NCBI RefSeq assembly: GCF_003206065.1
Contig: NZ_PZJQ01000004.1
Span: 556,864 to 620,863 of the forward strand
Origin: Salinicola halimionae
Lineage (GTDB): Bacteria; Pseudomonadota; Gammaproteobacteria; Pseudomonadales; Halomonadaceae
Direction: 5' to 3'
Length of the DNA: 64,000 bases
Made by a program: the position numbers and the translations under genes. The notes below the pieces were generated by a model. The model did no database searches and had not been told where the DNA came from. It saw only the letters and a program-made list of their open reading frames with translations. This document shows, piece after piece, positions 37,002-48,235 of this stretch (position 1 is its first letter; each line of letters opens with the position of its first letter).

Positions 37002-39011
37002 ATGACTGATTTGCCGACCAGCGAGTCACCACGCATCCGCATTCTCGATCCTCGGCTGGCCAACCAGATTGCCGCCGGCGAAGTCGTCGAGCGCCCGGCC
37101 TCGGTGGTCAAGGAGATCGTCGAAAACGCCATCGACGCTGGCAGCCGACGTATCGAGGTCGAACTCGAGGCGGGCGGTTCGCGATTGATTCGGGTGCGCG
37201 ACGACGGTATCGGCATTGGCGCGGACGATCTCCCACTGGCGCTTTCGCGTCACGCCACCAGCAAGATCGCTTCGCTCGACGACCTCGAGGACGTTTCCAG
37301 TCTGGGGTTTCGCGGCGAGGCGCTGGCGTCGATCAGCTCGGTATCGCGCCTGGAGTTGATTTCCAACGCTGCCGATGATCCTTCCGGTGGTTGGCGTGTC
37401 GTTGCCGAAGGCCGGCAGATGGAGCCCCGGGTGACACCGGCGCCGCATCCGCGGGGTACCTCGGTGCTGATTCGCGATCTGTTTTTCAATACGCCGGCAC
37501 GGCGCAAGTTTCTCCGCACCGAGAAGACCGAGTTCGGCCACGTCGAGGAAGCCTTTCGGCGGTTGGCACTGTCGCGTTTCGATATCACCTGGCTGCTGCG
37601 ACACAATCAGAAAGTCGTGCATCAGCTGCCGGGCGTTGCCTCCGACCAGGTCGGGCGGGAGCGTCGCATCAGTGCGATGCTGGGCAAGCGTTTCCTGAAC
37701 GAGGCGCTGCATGTCGATCTGGAGGCCACGGGGCTGCGGCTGTGGGGCTGGGTCGGGCAGCCGACCTATTCGCGGGCGCAGGCCGATCAGCAGTACTTCT
37801 TCGTCAATGGTCGTATCGTCAGGGATCGACTGGTTGCGCATGCCATTCGTCAGGCCTACCGCGACGTGATGTTTCACGGCCGCCACCCGGTGTTCGTGCT
37901 CTATCTGGAGCTCGATCCGCGGGTAGTGGACGTTAACGTGCACCCGACCAAGCATGAAGTGCGCTTTCGCGACGGCCGGCTGGTTCACGACTTCCTGTTC
38001 TCGAGCCTGCATCACGCGTTGGCGTCGGTGAAACCCAACAACAGCGAGCCAGGCGTCGACGATTACCCGGCGGGGATGCCCGGAAACGCTGAGCAGAGTG
38101 GATCGAATCACTCGCCGAGTGGACCTGATGGCTCTGATGTCGAAACTTCGGACTGGCAGCAGCAACGCATGTCGCTGGCCGTGCAGCACGGAGGCGGCGC
38201 GGAATCGTATTCGTCGCGCCCTGAATCACAGCGGGCGGATCGTCCCGCCGCGCAGCGGATCCGCGAATTCATGGCGGGGTATCACGCGCTGCATCCGGAT
38301 CACGAGGCCTCGCTGCTCAACGCGCGTGGCGATGGCACGGGCGCGCCCGGTGGTGAGGCGGCTGATGTGGCGCTCGGGGAACGACCGGCGGCGGTGACGA
38401 CGCTTACACAAGCCGATGATACCCAGGCGCCACCGCTGGGCTACGCTGTGGCGCAGCTGCACGGTGTCTACATTCTTGCCCAGACCGCGCGCGGCATGGT
38501 CATCGTGGATATGCACGCCGCCCACGAGCGCATCGTCTACGAACGCATGAAGCAGCAAATTCACGTCGGCGCGCTCGACGCGCAGCCGCTACTGGTGCCG
38601 GTCTCCATGGCGGTCAGCGCGGGTGAGGCCGAAGTCGCCGAACAGGAGCGCGACGCCTTTGCCCGTCTGGGGGTCGTGCTTGACGCCGCTGGCCCCGAGA
38701 CGTTGTTGATACGCCAGGTGCCGGCGCTGCTGGCGGACGCGGATATCGAACCGTTGGTCCGCGACATGCTCGGTGATCTCGAGCGCTTCGGACGTTCCGA
38801 TCGTCTCGAGACCCGTATCAATGAGCTGCTCAGCACCATGGCTTGCCATGGCAGCGTGCGTGCCAATCGACTGCTCACGATTCCCGAAATGAACGCGCTG
38901 CTGCGCGACATGGAGCGTACCGAGCGCAGCGGCCAGTGTAATCATGGCCGTCCCACCTGGACCGAAATGTCGATGCCGCAGCTCGACAAGCTGTTTCTTC
39001 GCGGCCAGTGA
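37002..39011 (+). CDS. mutL: DNA mismatch repair protein MutL (endonuclease type)
   Basis: MutL couples mismatch recognition by MutS to strand removal. GHKL ATPase motifs are [36 protein letters not shown] and [12 protein letters not shown] long Ser/Gln/Pro-rich linker (about 350-450) joins the C-terminal dimerisation domain. That domain contains [15 protein letters not shown], which fits the nicking-endonuclease motif DQHA(X)2E(X)4E with Met for Gln, plus [10 protein letters not shown] and CNHGRP metal-site motifs. So, unlike E. coli MutL, this protein probably nicks DNA itself. GGGAGG lies six bases before the ATG. Confidence 0.96.
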   Translation: MTDLPTSESPRIRILDPRLANQIAAGEVVERPASVVKEIVENAIDAGSRRIEVELEAGGSRLIRVRDDGIGIGADDLPLALSRHATSKIASLDDLEDVSSLGFRGEALASISSVSRLELISNAADDPSGGWRVVAEGRQMEPRVTPAPHPRGTSVLIRDLFFNTPARRKFLRTEKTEFGHVEEAFRRLALSRFDITWLLRHNQKVVHQLPGVASDQVGRERRISAMLGKRFLNEALHVDLEATGLRLWGWVGQPTYSRAQADQQYFFVNGRIVRDRLVAHAIRQAYRDVMFHGRHPVFVLYLELDPRVVDVNVHPTKHEVRFRDGRLVHDFLFSSLHHALASVKPNNSEPGVDDYPAGMPGNAEQSGSNHSPSGPDGSDVETSDWQQQRMSLAVQHGGGAESYSSRPESQRADRPAAQRIREFMAGYHALHPDHEASLLNARGDGTGAPGGEAADVALGERPAAVTTLTQADDTQAPPLGYAVAQLHGVYILAQTARGMVIVDMHAAHERIVYERMKQQIHVGALDAQPLLVPVSMAVSAGEAEVAEQERDAFARLGVVLDAAGPETLLIRQVPALLADADIEPLVRDMLGDLERFGRSDRLETRINELLSTMACHGSVRANRLLTIPEMNALLRDMERTERSGQCNHGRPTWTEMSMPQLDKLFLRGQ

Positions 39012-40009
39012 ACGAGGACGACGATCACGTGAACGACGGACATTCTGATACCTCGTCGCCGCACGGAACGCGGCGTGACGAGCGGCCGCTGGCGATCCTG
39101 CTGCTCGGCCCTACGGCCTCCGGCAAGACGGACAACGCCATTGCATTGCATCAACGTTTCGGCGCCGAGCTGATCAGCGTCGATTCCGCGATGGTCTATC
39201 GCGACATGGACATCGGCACGGCCAAGCCGTCCTCTGAAGAGCTGACGCGAGCGCCGCATCGCCTGATCGACATTCGCGATCCGGCCGAGGTCTACACGGC
39301 GGCCGACTTTCGTCTCGATGCCCTGCGCGAGATGGAAGCCATCACTGCCTGCGGCAAAATGCCGCTGCTGGTGGGCGGGACGATGATGTACGCCAAGCGC
39401 CTGGTCGAAGGCGTCGCCTCCATGCCGAGCGCCGATCCGGCGTTGCGTGAACGGCTGCGACAGCGTGGCGAGCGTGAGGGCTTCGAGGCCCTGCATATGG
39501 AGCTCTCCCGGGTCGATCCCCAGGCGGCCGAAGCCATTCACCCACGGAATCGACAGCGTCTGATTCGAGCGCTGGAAGTGTATCTCGTCAGCGGTGTGAC
39601 GCTCTCCGAACACTGGCAACGTCAGCAACGCGAAAACTTTCCCTGGCGCCTGTTGTCCATAGCTCTCGCGCCCGCCGAGCGTCACGTTTTGCATGAGCGT
39701 ATCGCGAAGCGCTTCGATGCCATGCTTGCCGATGGATTTATCTCGGAAGTGGCGGCATTGAAGCAGCGGGGCGATCTTTATCCGGAACTGCCGGCTATGC
39801 GCAGTGTCGGTTACCGGCAGGCATGGGAATATCTCGAAGGCGCGTACGGTAAAGATGCTCTACGCGAACGAGGTATCGCCGCCACCCGCCAGTTGGCCAA
39901 GCGCCAACTGACCTGGTTGCGGCGCTGGCCCGATCTGCACTGGGTCGATAGCTGTGCGTCGGATGTCGGCGAGCGGATTGCGAAAATCGTGCGTGACCAC
40001 GGCAGTTAG
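39008..40009 (+). CDS. miaA: tRNA dimethylallyltransferase MiaA
   Basis: MiaA prenylates A37 of tRNAs that read UNN codons. Walker A is [17 protein letters not shown]; other conserved segments are [39 protein letters not shown] and [12 protein letters not shown]. Length is 333 residues from a GTG that overlaps the mutL stop (GTGA), which leaves an acidic N-terminal extension of about 20 residues; a GTG at 39029 is a possible alternative start. It is followed by hfq, the conserved order. Confidence 0.96.
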   Translation: MNEDDDHVNDGHSDTSSPHGTRRDERPLAILLLGPTASGKTDNAIALHQRFGAELISVDSAMVYRDMDIGTAKPSSEELTRAPHRLIDIRDPAEVYTAADFRLDALREMEAITACGKMPLLVGGTMMYAKRLVEGVASMPSADPALRERLRQRGEREGFEALHMELSRVDPQAAEAIHPRNRQRLIRALEVYLVSGVTLSEHWQRQQRENFPWRLLSIALAPAERHVLHERIAKRFDAMLADGFISEVAALKQRGDLYPELPAMRSVGYRQAWEYLEGAYGKDALRERGIAATRQLAKRQLTWLRRWPDLHWVDSCASDVGERIAKIVRDHGS

Positions 40010-40100
40010 CGTAAAATGGCGGGCTTCGTCGAGACCTATACTCGCGGCACGCGATGCCGCCGGTGTGATGCCGAGTCAGAACGAATCGCCGCCCAACTAA

Positions 40101-40130
40101 AACAGCACCATTCATAACAGCATTAGGGAG
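40101..40130 (+). repeat. Weak 15-bp tandem duplication in the hfq leader
   Basis: AACAGCACCATTCAT and AACAGCATTAGGGAG are adjacent and share the first seven bases and 9 of 15 positions. The second unit contains the hfq ribosome-binding site (GGGAG). Confidence 0.35.
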
Positions 40131-40136
40131 AGCAAC

Positions 40137-40388
40137 ATGTCCAAAGGACAGTCCCTTCAGGATCCATACCTGAATATTCTGCGCAAGGAGCGCATCCCGG
40201 TGTCCATTTTTCTGGTCAACGGCATCAAGTTGCAGGGGCAGATCGAGTCGTTCGACCAGTTTGTCATCCTGTTACGCAACACCGTCAGTCAGATGGTTTA
40301 CAAACACGCCATTTCGACGGTCGTACCGTCCCGTAATGTCCGGTTGCCGCCGCAAGATCCCGCCGCTGCGCCCGGACTCGATAGCTAA
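40137..40388 (+). CDS. hfq: RNA chaperone Hfq
   Basis: Hfq is a ring-forming Sm-like protein that pairs small RNAs with mRNAs. The 83-residue sequence has the Sm1 core ([20 protein letters not shown]), the Sm2 signature YKHAIST and a short Pro-rich C-terminus. A TAAAAT at 40012 could be the -10 box of its own promoter inside the miaA-hfq gap. hflX follows after 14 bp. Confidence 0.98.
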   Translation: MSKGQSLQDPYLNILRKERIPVSIFLVNGIKLQGQIESFDQFVILLRNTVSQMVYKHAISTVVPSRNVRLPPQDPAAAPGLDS

Positions 40389-40402
40389 TCGAGAGGTAGT
40401 GA

Positions 40403-41725
40403 TTGTTTTTTGAACGTCCCGACGCCGGCGAAACGGCGATTTTGGTCCATGTGGACTTCCAGGACGAGCAGGAGCGCGAAGACTCGGGTGAACTCCTGGA
40501 GTTGGTGCGCTCTGCCGGGGCGGAGTCGGCTTCCCTGATTCAGGGGAGTCGGCGCCGCCCCGACCCTCGTTACTTTATCGGCAGTGGCAAACTCGAAGAG
40601 GTCAAGGCCGCACTCGAGACCCACAAGGCCGAACTGGTCATTTTCAATCATGCCCTGTCTCCCTCTCAGCAGCGCAATATCGAGCGCACGCTCGAATGTC
40701 GCGTGCTCGATCGAACGGGGCTGATTCTCGATATTTTCGCGCAACGCGCGCGCACCCACGAAGGCAAGCTCCAGGTCGAACTGGCTCAGCTCGAGTACAT
40801 GTCCACGCGACTGGTACGTGGCTGGACCCACCTCGAACGGCAGAAGGGCGGTATCGGCCTGCGTGGCCCGGGCGAGACGCAGCTGGAAACCGACCGGCGC
40901 CTGCTGCGCGGCCGGATCAAGTCGATCAACAAGCGCCTCGAGAAGGTCCGCAAGCAGCGTGATCAAAATCGACGCGCCAGAGCCAGGGCGGAAATCCCGA
41001 GTGTATCGCTGGTGGGCTATACCAACGCGGGAAAATCGACGCTGTTCAATGCGATCACCGCCGCAGAGGTGTATGCCGCCGACCAGCTGTTCGCGACGCT
41101 CGATCCGACACTGCGGCGTCTGGACGTGCCGGACGTCGGCGACGTCGTGCTGGCGGACACAGTGGGATTCATCCGGCATCTGCCGCACAAGCTGGTCGAG
41201 GCCTTCCGGGCAACGCTACAGGAGGCCACCGAGGCCAGCCTGATCGTCCACGTGATCGATGCCGGTGATCCGGATCGGGAGCTCAATGTCGCGCAGGTGG
41301 ACAGCGTGCTGTCCGAAATCGATGCCGACGACGTACCGCGGCTGCTGGTGATGAACAAGATCGACCTGCTGGGCTCGTCGCCGCGAATCGAGCGCGACGG
41401 ACACGGGTTCCCGCAGGTGGTCTGGCTGTCGGCCCGTGACGGTGAAGGCCTCGAGCTGCTGCGCGAAGCGCTCGGCGAATGGCTGGCCGAGGATATTCTC
41501 GAGATCCGCTTGACGCTGACGCCCGAGCAAGGTCGACTACGAGCGGCGCTGCATGAATCGCAAGCCGTACAAAATGAAACGTTCGACGAGCACGGCCGCT
41601 CGAATCTGGAGATTCGCTTGCCCCGGCGGGAGTTTATGCAGATGATGGCTCGCTTGAATGAACGCGCCGATGATTACTTGCCCGCCTCGGAAAAGACGCC
41701 GGTTGCCGATTGGGAGCAGGTCTGA
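40403..41725 (+). CDS. hflX: Ribosome-associated GTPase HflX
   Basis: HflX splits stalled or heat-damaged 70S ribosomes. The 440-residue protein has the N-terminal HflX domain (residues 1-190, with GSGKLEEVKAALETHKAELV), a coiled coil, and a GTPase domain: G1 VGYTNAGKSTLFNAIT, G3 ADTVGFIRHLPHKL, G4 NKIDLL. The start is a TTG behind GAGAGG, giving MFFERPDAGE, a form common in this family. It is followed by a 187-bp gap before hflK. Confidence 0.96.
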   Translation: MFFERPDAGETAILVHVDFQDEQEREDSGELLELVRSAGAESASLIQGSRRRPDPRYFIGSGKLEEVKAALETHKAELVIFNHALSPSQQRNIERTLECRVLDRTGLILDIFAQRARTHEGKLQVELAQLEYMSTRLVRGWTHLERQKGGIGLRGPGETQLETDRRLLRGRIKSINKRLEKVRKQRDQNRRARARAEIPSVSLVGYTNAGKSTLFNAITAAEVYAADQLFATLDPTLRRLDVPDVGDVVLADTVGFIRHLPHKLVEAFRATLQEATEASLIVHVIDAGDPDRELNVAQVDSVLSEIDADDVPRLLVMNKIDLLGSSPRIERDGHGFPQVVWLSARDGEGLELLREALGEWLAEDILEIRLTLTPEQGRLRAALHESQAVQNETFDEHGRSNLEIRLPRREFMQMMARLNERADDYLPASEKTPVADWEQV

Positions 41726-41860
41726 GGCGAGGAAAACTACGCAGGGGAGCTTCGTGGCCTGACGATCAGGCCCGGAGATGCAGGCCAAGAGCGATTCGAC
41801 ATCAGTTCGAACTGACCTTTTGCACGCCAGTGCACCGCCACGGCGGCTCCCGATGCCATG

Positions 41861-41896
41861 CGTAACGCTTTGGCCTGACGCAACGCTTTGACTGCA
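41861..41896 (+). repeat. Two 18-bp tandem repeats upstream of hflK
   Basis: CGTAACGCTTTGGCCTGA (41861) and CGCAACGCTTTGACTGCA (41879) are contiguous and share 13 of 18 positions, ending 16 bases before the hflK ATG. A shorter duplication (TGCACGCCAG, TGCACCGCCA; 41821-41840) lies just upstream. Confidence 0.7.
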
Positions 41897-41912
41897 TCAT
41901 TGGAGACTAGGT

Positions 41913-43160
41913 ATGGCTTGGAATGAGCCTGGTGGTGGCAACAACCAACAGGACCCCTGGGGTGGCGGTGGGGGCCGACGCCCGAGTGGTAATGATGGCA
42001 AAAACGGCGATGGCAACAACGGCGGAAAGAATCAAGGTCCGCCGGACCTCGATGAGGCCCTGAAGAAGTTTCAGGACAAGATCAATCGCATGCTGGGCGG
42101 CCGCGGCAAGCGTTCCAGTTCGGGCGGTGGGTCCGGTGGCGATGGGTCCGACGGCGGCAAACGCAATCCTTTCATGTTGCCGATCCTGGTATTGATCGTT
42201 GCACTCGTGATCTGGGCCGGGTCCGGTTTCCATCTGATCGATCAGTCCGAGCGAGGTGTGGTTTTCCGGCTCGGTAAGTACACCGACACCCTGACACCCG
42301 GTCTGCACTGGAATCCGCCGATCATCGATCGCGTGGATAACGTCAACGTGACCAGCATTCGGTCTGCAACGCAGACGGATTCGATGCTGACCAGCGATGA
42401 AAACATCGTTCATGTGAGTGTCTCGGCACAATATGTGGTGAGCGATTCACACGCCTTTCTGGTCAACGTCAACGAGCCTGAGATGACGCTGCAGAATGCC
42501 ATGGACTCCGCGTTGCGTCAGGAAGTCGGCAACATGCATCTTCAGGAGATCCTGACCACAGGTCGTGATCGGCTGGGGCAGCGAGTCTTCGAGCGTCTGA
42601 CGGCTTACATGGATGCCTACGGGACTGGCCTGCGATTGCAGACGGTCAACGTCGAGTCGACCGCGCCGCCGGATCAGGTCCAGAATGCTTTCGATGATGT
42701 CATTCGTGCCCGGGAAGAGCGTCAGCGCTCGATCAACCAGGCCAATGCTTACAGTCAGGCCGTCGTGCTCGAGGCCAAGGGTCAGCAGCGGCGCCTGATC
42801 GAGGAAGCCGATGGCTACAAGGCAGCTTCAGTTGCTGATGCGACGGGGCAGACCAATCGCTTCAATTCGCTGCTGGGTGAATATCAGCAGGCGCCGGATG
42901 TGACGCGTGAGCGTCTCTATCTGGAAACCATGAGCCAGGTGCTCAGCAAGACACCCAAGGCGCTCGTCGATCTGGGCGACGGCAACGGTGTGACCGTACT
43001 GCCGCTCAATCAGATGCAGGCAGGGGGCAACAGCAGCAAAAGCGATTCCTCGTCGATGAACATGCAGCAGCTCGAACAGATATCACGACAGGTCGTCGAT
43101 CACATGAATAGCGGCTCGCAGCAGCCGACGCGTAGTTCCAGCCTGCGGGAGGGTCGCTAA
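41913..43160 (+). CDS. hflK: FtsH protease modulator HflK
   Basis: HflK and HflC form a large SPFH-domain cage around FtsH in the inner membrane and modulate its proteolysis. This 415-residue protein has a Gly/Asn-rich cytoplasmic N-terminus (residues 1-85), one membrane helix (FMLPILVLIVALVIWAGSGF), the SPFH domain starting at SERGVVFRLG, and a long helical segment with QAVVLEAKGQQRRLIEEADG. The C-terminal tail is Ser/Gln-rich. GGAG precedes the ATG. Its stop overlaps hflC in a TAATG junction. Confidence 0.96.
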   Translation: MAWNEPGGGNNQQDPWGGGGGRRPSGNDGKNGDGNNGGKNQGPPDLDEALKKFQDKINRMLGGRGKRSSSGGGSGGDGSDGGKRNPFMLPILVLIVALVIWAGSGFHLIDQSERGVVFRLGKYTDTLTPGLHWNPPIIDRVDNVNVTSIRSATQTDSMLTSDENIVHVSVSAQYVVSDSHAFLVNVNEPEMTLQNAMDSALRQEVGNMHLQEILTTGRDRLGQRVFERLTAYMDAYGTGLRLQTVNVESTAPPDQVQNAFDDVIRAREERQRSINQANAYSQAVVLEAKGQQRRLIEEADGYKAASVADATGQTNRFNSLLGEYQQAPDVTRERLYLETMSQVLSKTPKALVDLGDGNGVTVLPLNQMQAGGNSSKSDSSSMNMQQLEQISRQVVDHMNSGSQQPTRSSSLREGR

Positions 43161-44125
43161 TGTTTAACAATCGCGCCCTGATTGGGGTCATCGTTCTGGC
43201 ACTGTTGGCATGGTTTGCCAGTGCCAGCTTCTATGTCGTCAATGAAACCGAACGTGCCATCAAACTGCGGTTTGGTGAAGTGATCGAAAACGATATCGGC
43301 CCCGGTCTGCACTTCAAGCTGCCGGTGTTCAACACGGTGCGCATCTTCGATGTGCGTGTGCAGACGGTCGATTCCAGTGCGACACGCTACCTGACGGCCG
43401 ACTCCAAGGCGGTCATCGTCGATTCTTTCGTTAAATGGAAAATTGCCGATCCGCAGCAGTTCTACGAGGCCACGCGGGGAGATATTCAGGTTGCCGAAAA
43501 CCTGATTGCGCCGCGAACCGACGAAGCCTTGCGTAACAAGTTCGGTCAGACCGAGATGTCCTCGATCATCCAGGAGCGAATCGCTGCCGAGAGCGATGAC
43601 AAGGAGCTGCCGGGCAAGGACAAGGGCGCCGACACCGTCGAGGGAGCCCGTGAAGAGCTGATGGTCGAGCCGGTACAGCAGCTCGATCAGGCGATGCGCG
43701 ATGAGTTGGGGGTTCATATCCTCGATATTCGCGTCAAGCGAATCGAGCTGCCCCCCGAAGTGACTCAGGCCGTCTACGAGCGCATGAATTCCGAGCGGGA
43801 GCAGGCAGCGCGAACCTATCGGGCAGAGGGGTCTCAGCAGGCCGAAGCGATTCGTGCCGATGCCGACCGTCAGCGCCAGGAAATTTTGGCCAGTGGTCGT
43901 CAGCAAGCAGAAACCACCCGCGGCGAGGGTGATGCGCAGGCGGCGAAAATCTATGCCGGCGCTTACCAGCAGGCCCCGGATTTCTTCTCGTTTTACCGTT
44001 CCATGCAGGCCTACCGCGACAGCTTCAGTGGCGAAGGCAAGGATCTGTTGGTCCTGAGTCCGGATAACAGCGACTTCTTCCGTTACCTGAAAAACCCGAC
44101 GCCGGCGGAGGCGACCTCTCCTTGA
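43160..44125 (+). CDS. hflC: FtsH protease modulator HflC
   Basis: This is the partner of HflK: one N-terminal membrane helix (ALIGVIVLALLAWFASASFY), an SPFH domain beginning NETERAIKLRFGEVI, and a helical region (RQEILASGRQQAETTRGEGD). Compared with E. coli it has an acidic insert around residues 150-165 (ESDDKELPGKDKGADTVEG). Length is 321 residues. The ATG shares one base with the hflK stop, indicating coupled translation. Confidence 0.96.
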   Translation: MFNNRALIGVIVLALLAWFASASFYVVNETERAIKLRFGEVIENDIGPGLHFKLPVFNTVRIFDVRVQTVDSSATRYLTADSKAVIVDSFVKWKIADPQQFYEATRGDIQVAENLIAPRTDEALRNKFGQTEMSSIIQERIAAESDDKELPGKDKGADTVEGAREELMVEPVQQLDQAMRDELGVHILDIRVKRIELPPEVTQAVYERMNSEREQAARTYRAEGSQQAEAIRADADRQRQEILASGRQQAETTRGEGDAQAAKIYAGAYQQAPDFFSFYRSMQAYRDSFSGEGKDLLVLSPDNSDFFRYLKNPTPAEATSP

Positions 44126-44152
44126 GGAAGGGTTTCAGAGCATAGGAAATCG

Positions 44153-44183
44153 AACGCCCGCGGGATTTCCCTGCGGGCGTTTC
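44153..44183 (+). terminator. Hairpin after hflC
   Basis: AACGCCCGC (44153) pairs with GCGGGCGTT (ending 44181), and an inner GGGA/TCCC extends the stem. Only TT then C follows, so it is probably the weaker of two tandem terminators. Confidence 0.6.
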
Positions 44184-44198
44184 GTGATACCATTATAT

Positions 44199-44222
44199 AG
44201 CCGGGTCTCGCCCGGCTTTTTT
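44199..44222 (+). terminator. Strong rho-independent terminator before hisZ
   Basis: A perfect 7-bp stem AGCCGGG/CCCGGCT with a 5-base loop is followed by a six-T run. It should end transcripts from the nnr-hflC string, so hisZ and purA need their own promoter. Confidence 0.85.
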
Positions 44223-44378
44223 GTGCGGAATGTATTCGTGCGGCCCGCTCCTGCGCGTCATCGTTACTGTCCGGGAGCAGGCTGCACGGCGCGGCTTTCA
44301 GCTGCGGCTATCATGGGATGGTACGGCGGAAGCTCGCCTTCCAATCATTACCGAATTACCGCTGGGCAGGATAGGCTC

Positions 44379-45560
44379 ATGACGATCGCTGACCGCTGGT
44401 TGCTACCCGACGGCATGGATGAAGTATTGCCGCCGCAAGCGACCCGGATGGAGGAGTTGCGTCGGACGCTGCTCGACCTGTACGACCGCTGGGGTTATGA
44501 CTTGGTCATGCCGCCACCGGTCGAGTTCCTCGACTCGCTGCTGACCGGCACTGGCACCGATCTCGACTTGCAGACATTCAAGTTGACCGACCAGCTTACC
44601 GGCCGAATGATGGGCGCCAGCGCCGATGTGACCCCTCAGGTCTCGCGAATGGATGCCCACTCGCTGAAGCGCCAGGGGCCGGTGCGTCTGTGCTACTGCA
44701 CCACGGTGCTGCGGGCTCAGGCGGACAAGCATCAGGGCGGTCGGAGTCCGATGCAGGTCGGTGTCGAACTGTTCGGCCACGCCGGCCTGGAGGCCGATAT
44801 CGAGGTGCTGCGGCTGGCGCTGTCCAGTCTCGAAGCGGCGGGGGCGAGCAAGGTTCATCTGGCATTGAGTCACATCGCGATCTATCGCGAGCTGGTGCGT
44901 GCCGCGGACTGGCGCGCCGATGTCGAAAGGTCATTGTTCGATGCCATCGAGCGCAAGGCGTTCATTGTCGTCGACGAGCTGGTCGCGGCCAACGTCGAAG
45001 ACCCCAAGTTGGCCCGCATGCTCAGCGAGCTGCCGCGGTTGCACGGCGGGGCGGAGATTCTCGAACATGCCCGATTGGCGTTGGCCGAGGCTCCGAGTGC
45101 CGTGCGGGAAGCGCTGGAGCAGCTGGTGCGGCTGCATCGCGGCGTCGTTGCCGAGCATCCCGAGGTGTCGCTCTACTTCGACCTGGCCGAGCTTAGAGGC
45201 TACCAGTATCACACCGGGATGGTGTTCGCCGCTTACGTGCCTGGCTATGGTCAGGCCCTGAGCAAGGGTGGACGCTACGATGATACGGGGCAGGCGTTCG
45301 GCCGGGCTCGACCGGCCACCGGATTTTCCATGGACCTCAAGCAGCTGGCGACGCTGGCTGAGCGGGAACCGCCAACGGACGGTGTCTGGGCGCCCAGTGA
45401 AGAAGATGCTGCGCTCAATGACGCCATCAATCGCCTGAGGGATCAGGGCGAGCGCGTGATCCAGGCGCTGCCCGGCCAGAATACTGGCCCGGAGGCGCAT
45501 CGCTGCAATCGTCACTTGGTACGCCAAGCGGACGAATGGCGTATAGAGCCGCTGAACTAG
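44379..45560 (+). CDS. hisZ: ATP phosphoribosyltransferase regulatory subunit HisZ
   Basis: HisZ is a catalytically inactive histidyl-tRNA synthetase paralogue that activates the short form of HisG for the first step of histidine synthesis. The protein (393 residues) starts MTIADRWLLPDGMDEVLPPQ, carries degenerate class II motifs (MMGASADVTPQVSRMDAH, LRGYQYHTGMVFAAY, GGRYDD) and lacks the anticodon-binding domain. The ATG has GCAGG upstream; the frame stays open for 65 more codons through the terminator region, which is not coding. Position next to purA is as in Pseudomonas and relatives. Confidence 0.95.
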   Translation: MTIADRWLLPDGMDEVLPPQATRMEELRRTLLDLYDRWGYDLVMPPPVEFLDSLLTGTGTDLDLQTFKLTDQLTGRMMGASADVTPQVSRMDAHSLKRQGPVRLCYCTTVLRAQADKHQGGRSPMQVGVELFGHAGLEADIEVLRLALSSLEAAGASKVHLALSHIAIYRELVRAADWRADVERSLFDAIERKAFIVVDELVAANVEDPKLARMLSELPRLHGGAEILEHARLALAEAPSAVREALEQLVRLHRGVVAEHPEVSLYFDLAELRGYQYHTGMVFAAYVPGYGQALSKGGRYDDTGQAFGRARPATGFSMDLKQLATLAEREPPTDGVWAPSEEDAALNDAINRLRDQGERVIQALPGQNTGPEAHRCNRHLVRQADEWRIEPLN

Positions 45561-45610
45561 GCTGACGTCGGTCAGGGGCCGATGCCGGTACCGAAAACGG
45601 ATCGCGATGA

Positions 45611-46942
<1,332 letters not shown>

Positions 46943-46983
46943 TCGCCAGCGCTTTCAGCACGAAGCGATAACATGAGCCTGAT

Positions 46984-47018
46984 GACACGACCCGCTGCCA
47001 AAAGCAGCGGGTCGTGTC
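46984..47018. terminator. Bidirectional terminator between purA and the polysaccharide locus
   Basis: A perfect 15-bp inverted repeat, with arms GACACGACCCGCTGC and GCAGCGGGTCGTGTC and loop CAAAA, separates the convergent purA and PL38-like genes. The right flank is GTTTGGGG and there is no long T-run either way, but stem stability and position make it a shared terminator. Confidence 0.8.
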
Positions 47019-47032
47019 GTTTGGGGGCGTCA

Positions 47033-48235
47033 TCACTGAGGGTCTGGCATCGTCAGTGACAGTAGCGAGGTGGGTTTGGAAACCAAATCTTCCGTTCGTG
47101 TCCATTTGTTCACGAGGACGCCGGCGCGATGATCATCATCGAGTAGGTGATGACGCTGTGCCATCACCAGATTAGGCAGCGCGATGGCGGGGTGGAAGCC
47201 GTGCAGCTCCCGATACGGCCAAGCGTGGGGATTGGCCGCACGCTCGGCAATCCAGCGATAGGCCGCAGCGAGGCGTTCTCGATCCGCGTCACTGTCGGGC
47301 CAGCGCAGGCCGAGTGTCGATGACTCCTCGAGGAGTGTCGACCAGGCCTCGAGATTGAAATTGACGTAATGCCACGGCCGAGTGCGCGCCAACTCCAGCG
47401 GCTGGGCTCCGCCTTCTGCGATCTGCGTCGCTATCCGATGCGATGCGCTATGCAACTGACGCCCGGCCAGTGCCTGACGATCGACGAATCTGGCGAACGC
47501 CACGATCTGAGCGTCGTACCAGGTGCCGTGGTTGTTGCGTTTGGCATGTTCGTCCTGCCCATTCTTACTGGTCAGCATCCAGTCCAGATAATCGCTATAC
47601 CACTGTTTCAGCCCTTGCAGTGTTTCCACCGTCATCGCCGGTGCTGGCTCGAGCCGACGGATCGACTGTGCAAGCTCGATCAGCAGACGGCTTTCGATGA
47701 GTCCGATGCCGCGGCCGTCGATTCGCCCCGGTATGGCCTGGGCGTAGAGCAGGTTCGGTGCCATTCGGGTCTCGGACGTGATGAACCAATGGCGTAGCTG
47801 AGTGACGGCACGCTGAGCATATTCGCTGTCGTCGGTGAGACGATAGCGCCATGACAACGTGTTGACCGTATCGGTGAAATCGATCAGGCGCTGCTTGTCG
47901 GTCGCGTCTCCCCGTGTTGCCTGGTTGTATTCGCCGTCGCGCCGTTCGTAGGGGAGCCCTTCTGGGCAGTCCGGATCCGGCCACCAGTAGGGCGCGAAGC
48001 TGAAATAGTCGTGCGGATTACCACTGGCCGGCAGCTGCGTTTTGTCCGTGACGCTGTAGAGCGGAGTGTGCAGCTCGAGGGCGGCCTTGTGAATGACGGC
48101 CGAGGCCGCGACATTTGTCGCGGCCTCGGGGATTATCGATTTGGCCCATGCCGCTGGCGGCAAGAGCGACAGCGCCAGCGATGTGAACACGAATGTCAGA
48201 ACGCGGCGGCAATGGCTGCGAAGGTGGCGGATCAT
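47033..48235 (-). CDS. Alginate_lyase-domain (PL38-like) polyuronate lyase, exported
   Basis: This 400-residue periplasmic or secreted protein has a signal peptide (FVFTSLALSLLPPAAWA) and an alpha/alpha-toroid alginate-lyase domain. Signature segments are GNPHDYFSFAPYWWPDPDCP, GRIDGRGIGLIESRLL and KRNNHGTWYDAQ, which I associate with PL38, a family with reported alginate and beta-1,4-glucuronan lyase members (from memory). Asn-Asn-His and the Tyr after it are the likely catalytic cluster. Its ATG overlaps the stop of the Sel1 gene (ATGA), so it is the last gene of the operon. Likely role: trimming polymer or clearing periplasmic polymer. The substrate is inferred. Confidence 0.78.
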   Translation of the reverse strand: MIRHLRSHCRRVLTFVFTSLALSLLPPAAWAKSIIPEAATNVAASAVIHKAALELHTPLYSVTDKTQLPASGNPHDYFSFAPYWWPDPDCPEGLPYERRDGEYNQATRGDATDKQRLIDFTDTVNTLSWRYRLTDDSEYAQRAVTQLRHWFITSETRMAPNLLYAQAIPGRIDGRGIGLIESRLLIELAQSIRRLEPAPAMTVETLQGLKQWYSDYLDWMLTSKNGQDEHAKRNNHGTWYDAQIVAFARFVDRQALAGRQLHSASHRIATQIAEGGAQPLELARTRPWHYVNFNLEAWSTLLEESSTLGLRWPDSDADRERLAAAYRWIAERAANPHAWPYRELHGFHPAIALPNLVMAQRHHLLDDDHRAGVLVNKWTRTEDLVSKPTSLLSLTMPDPQ

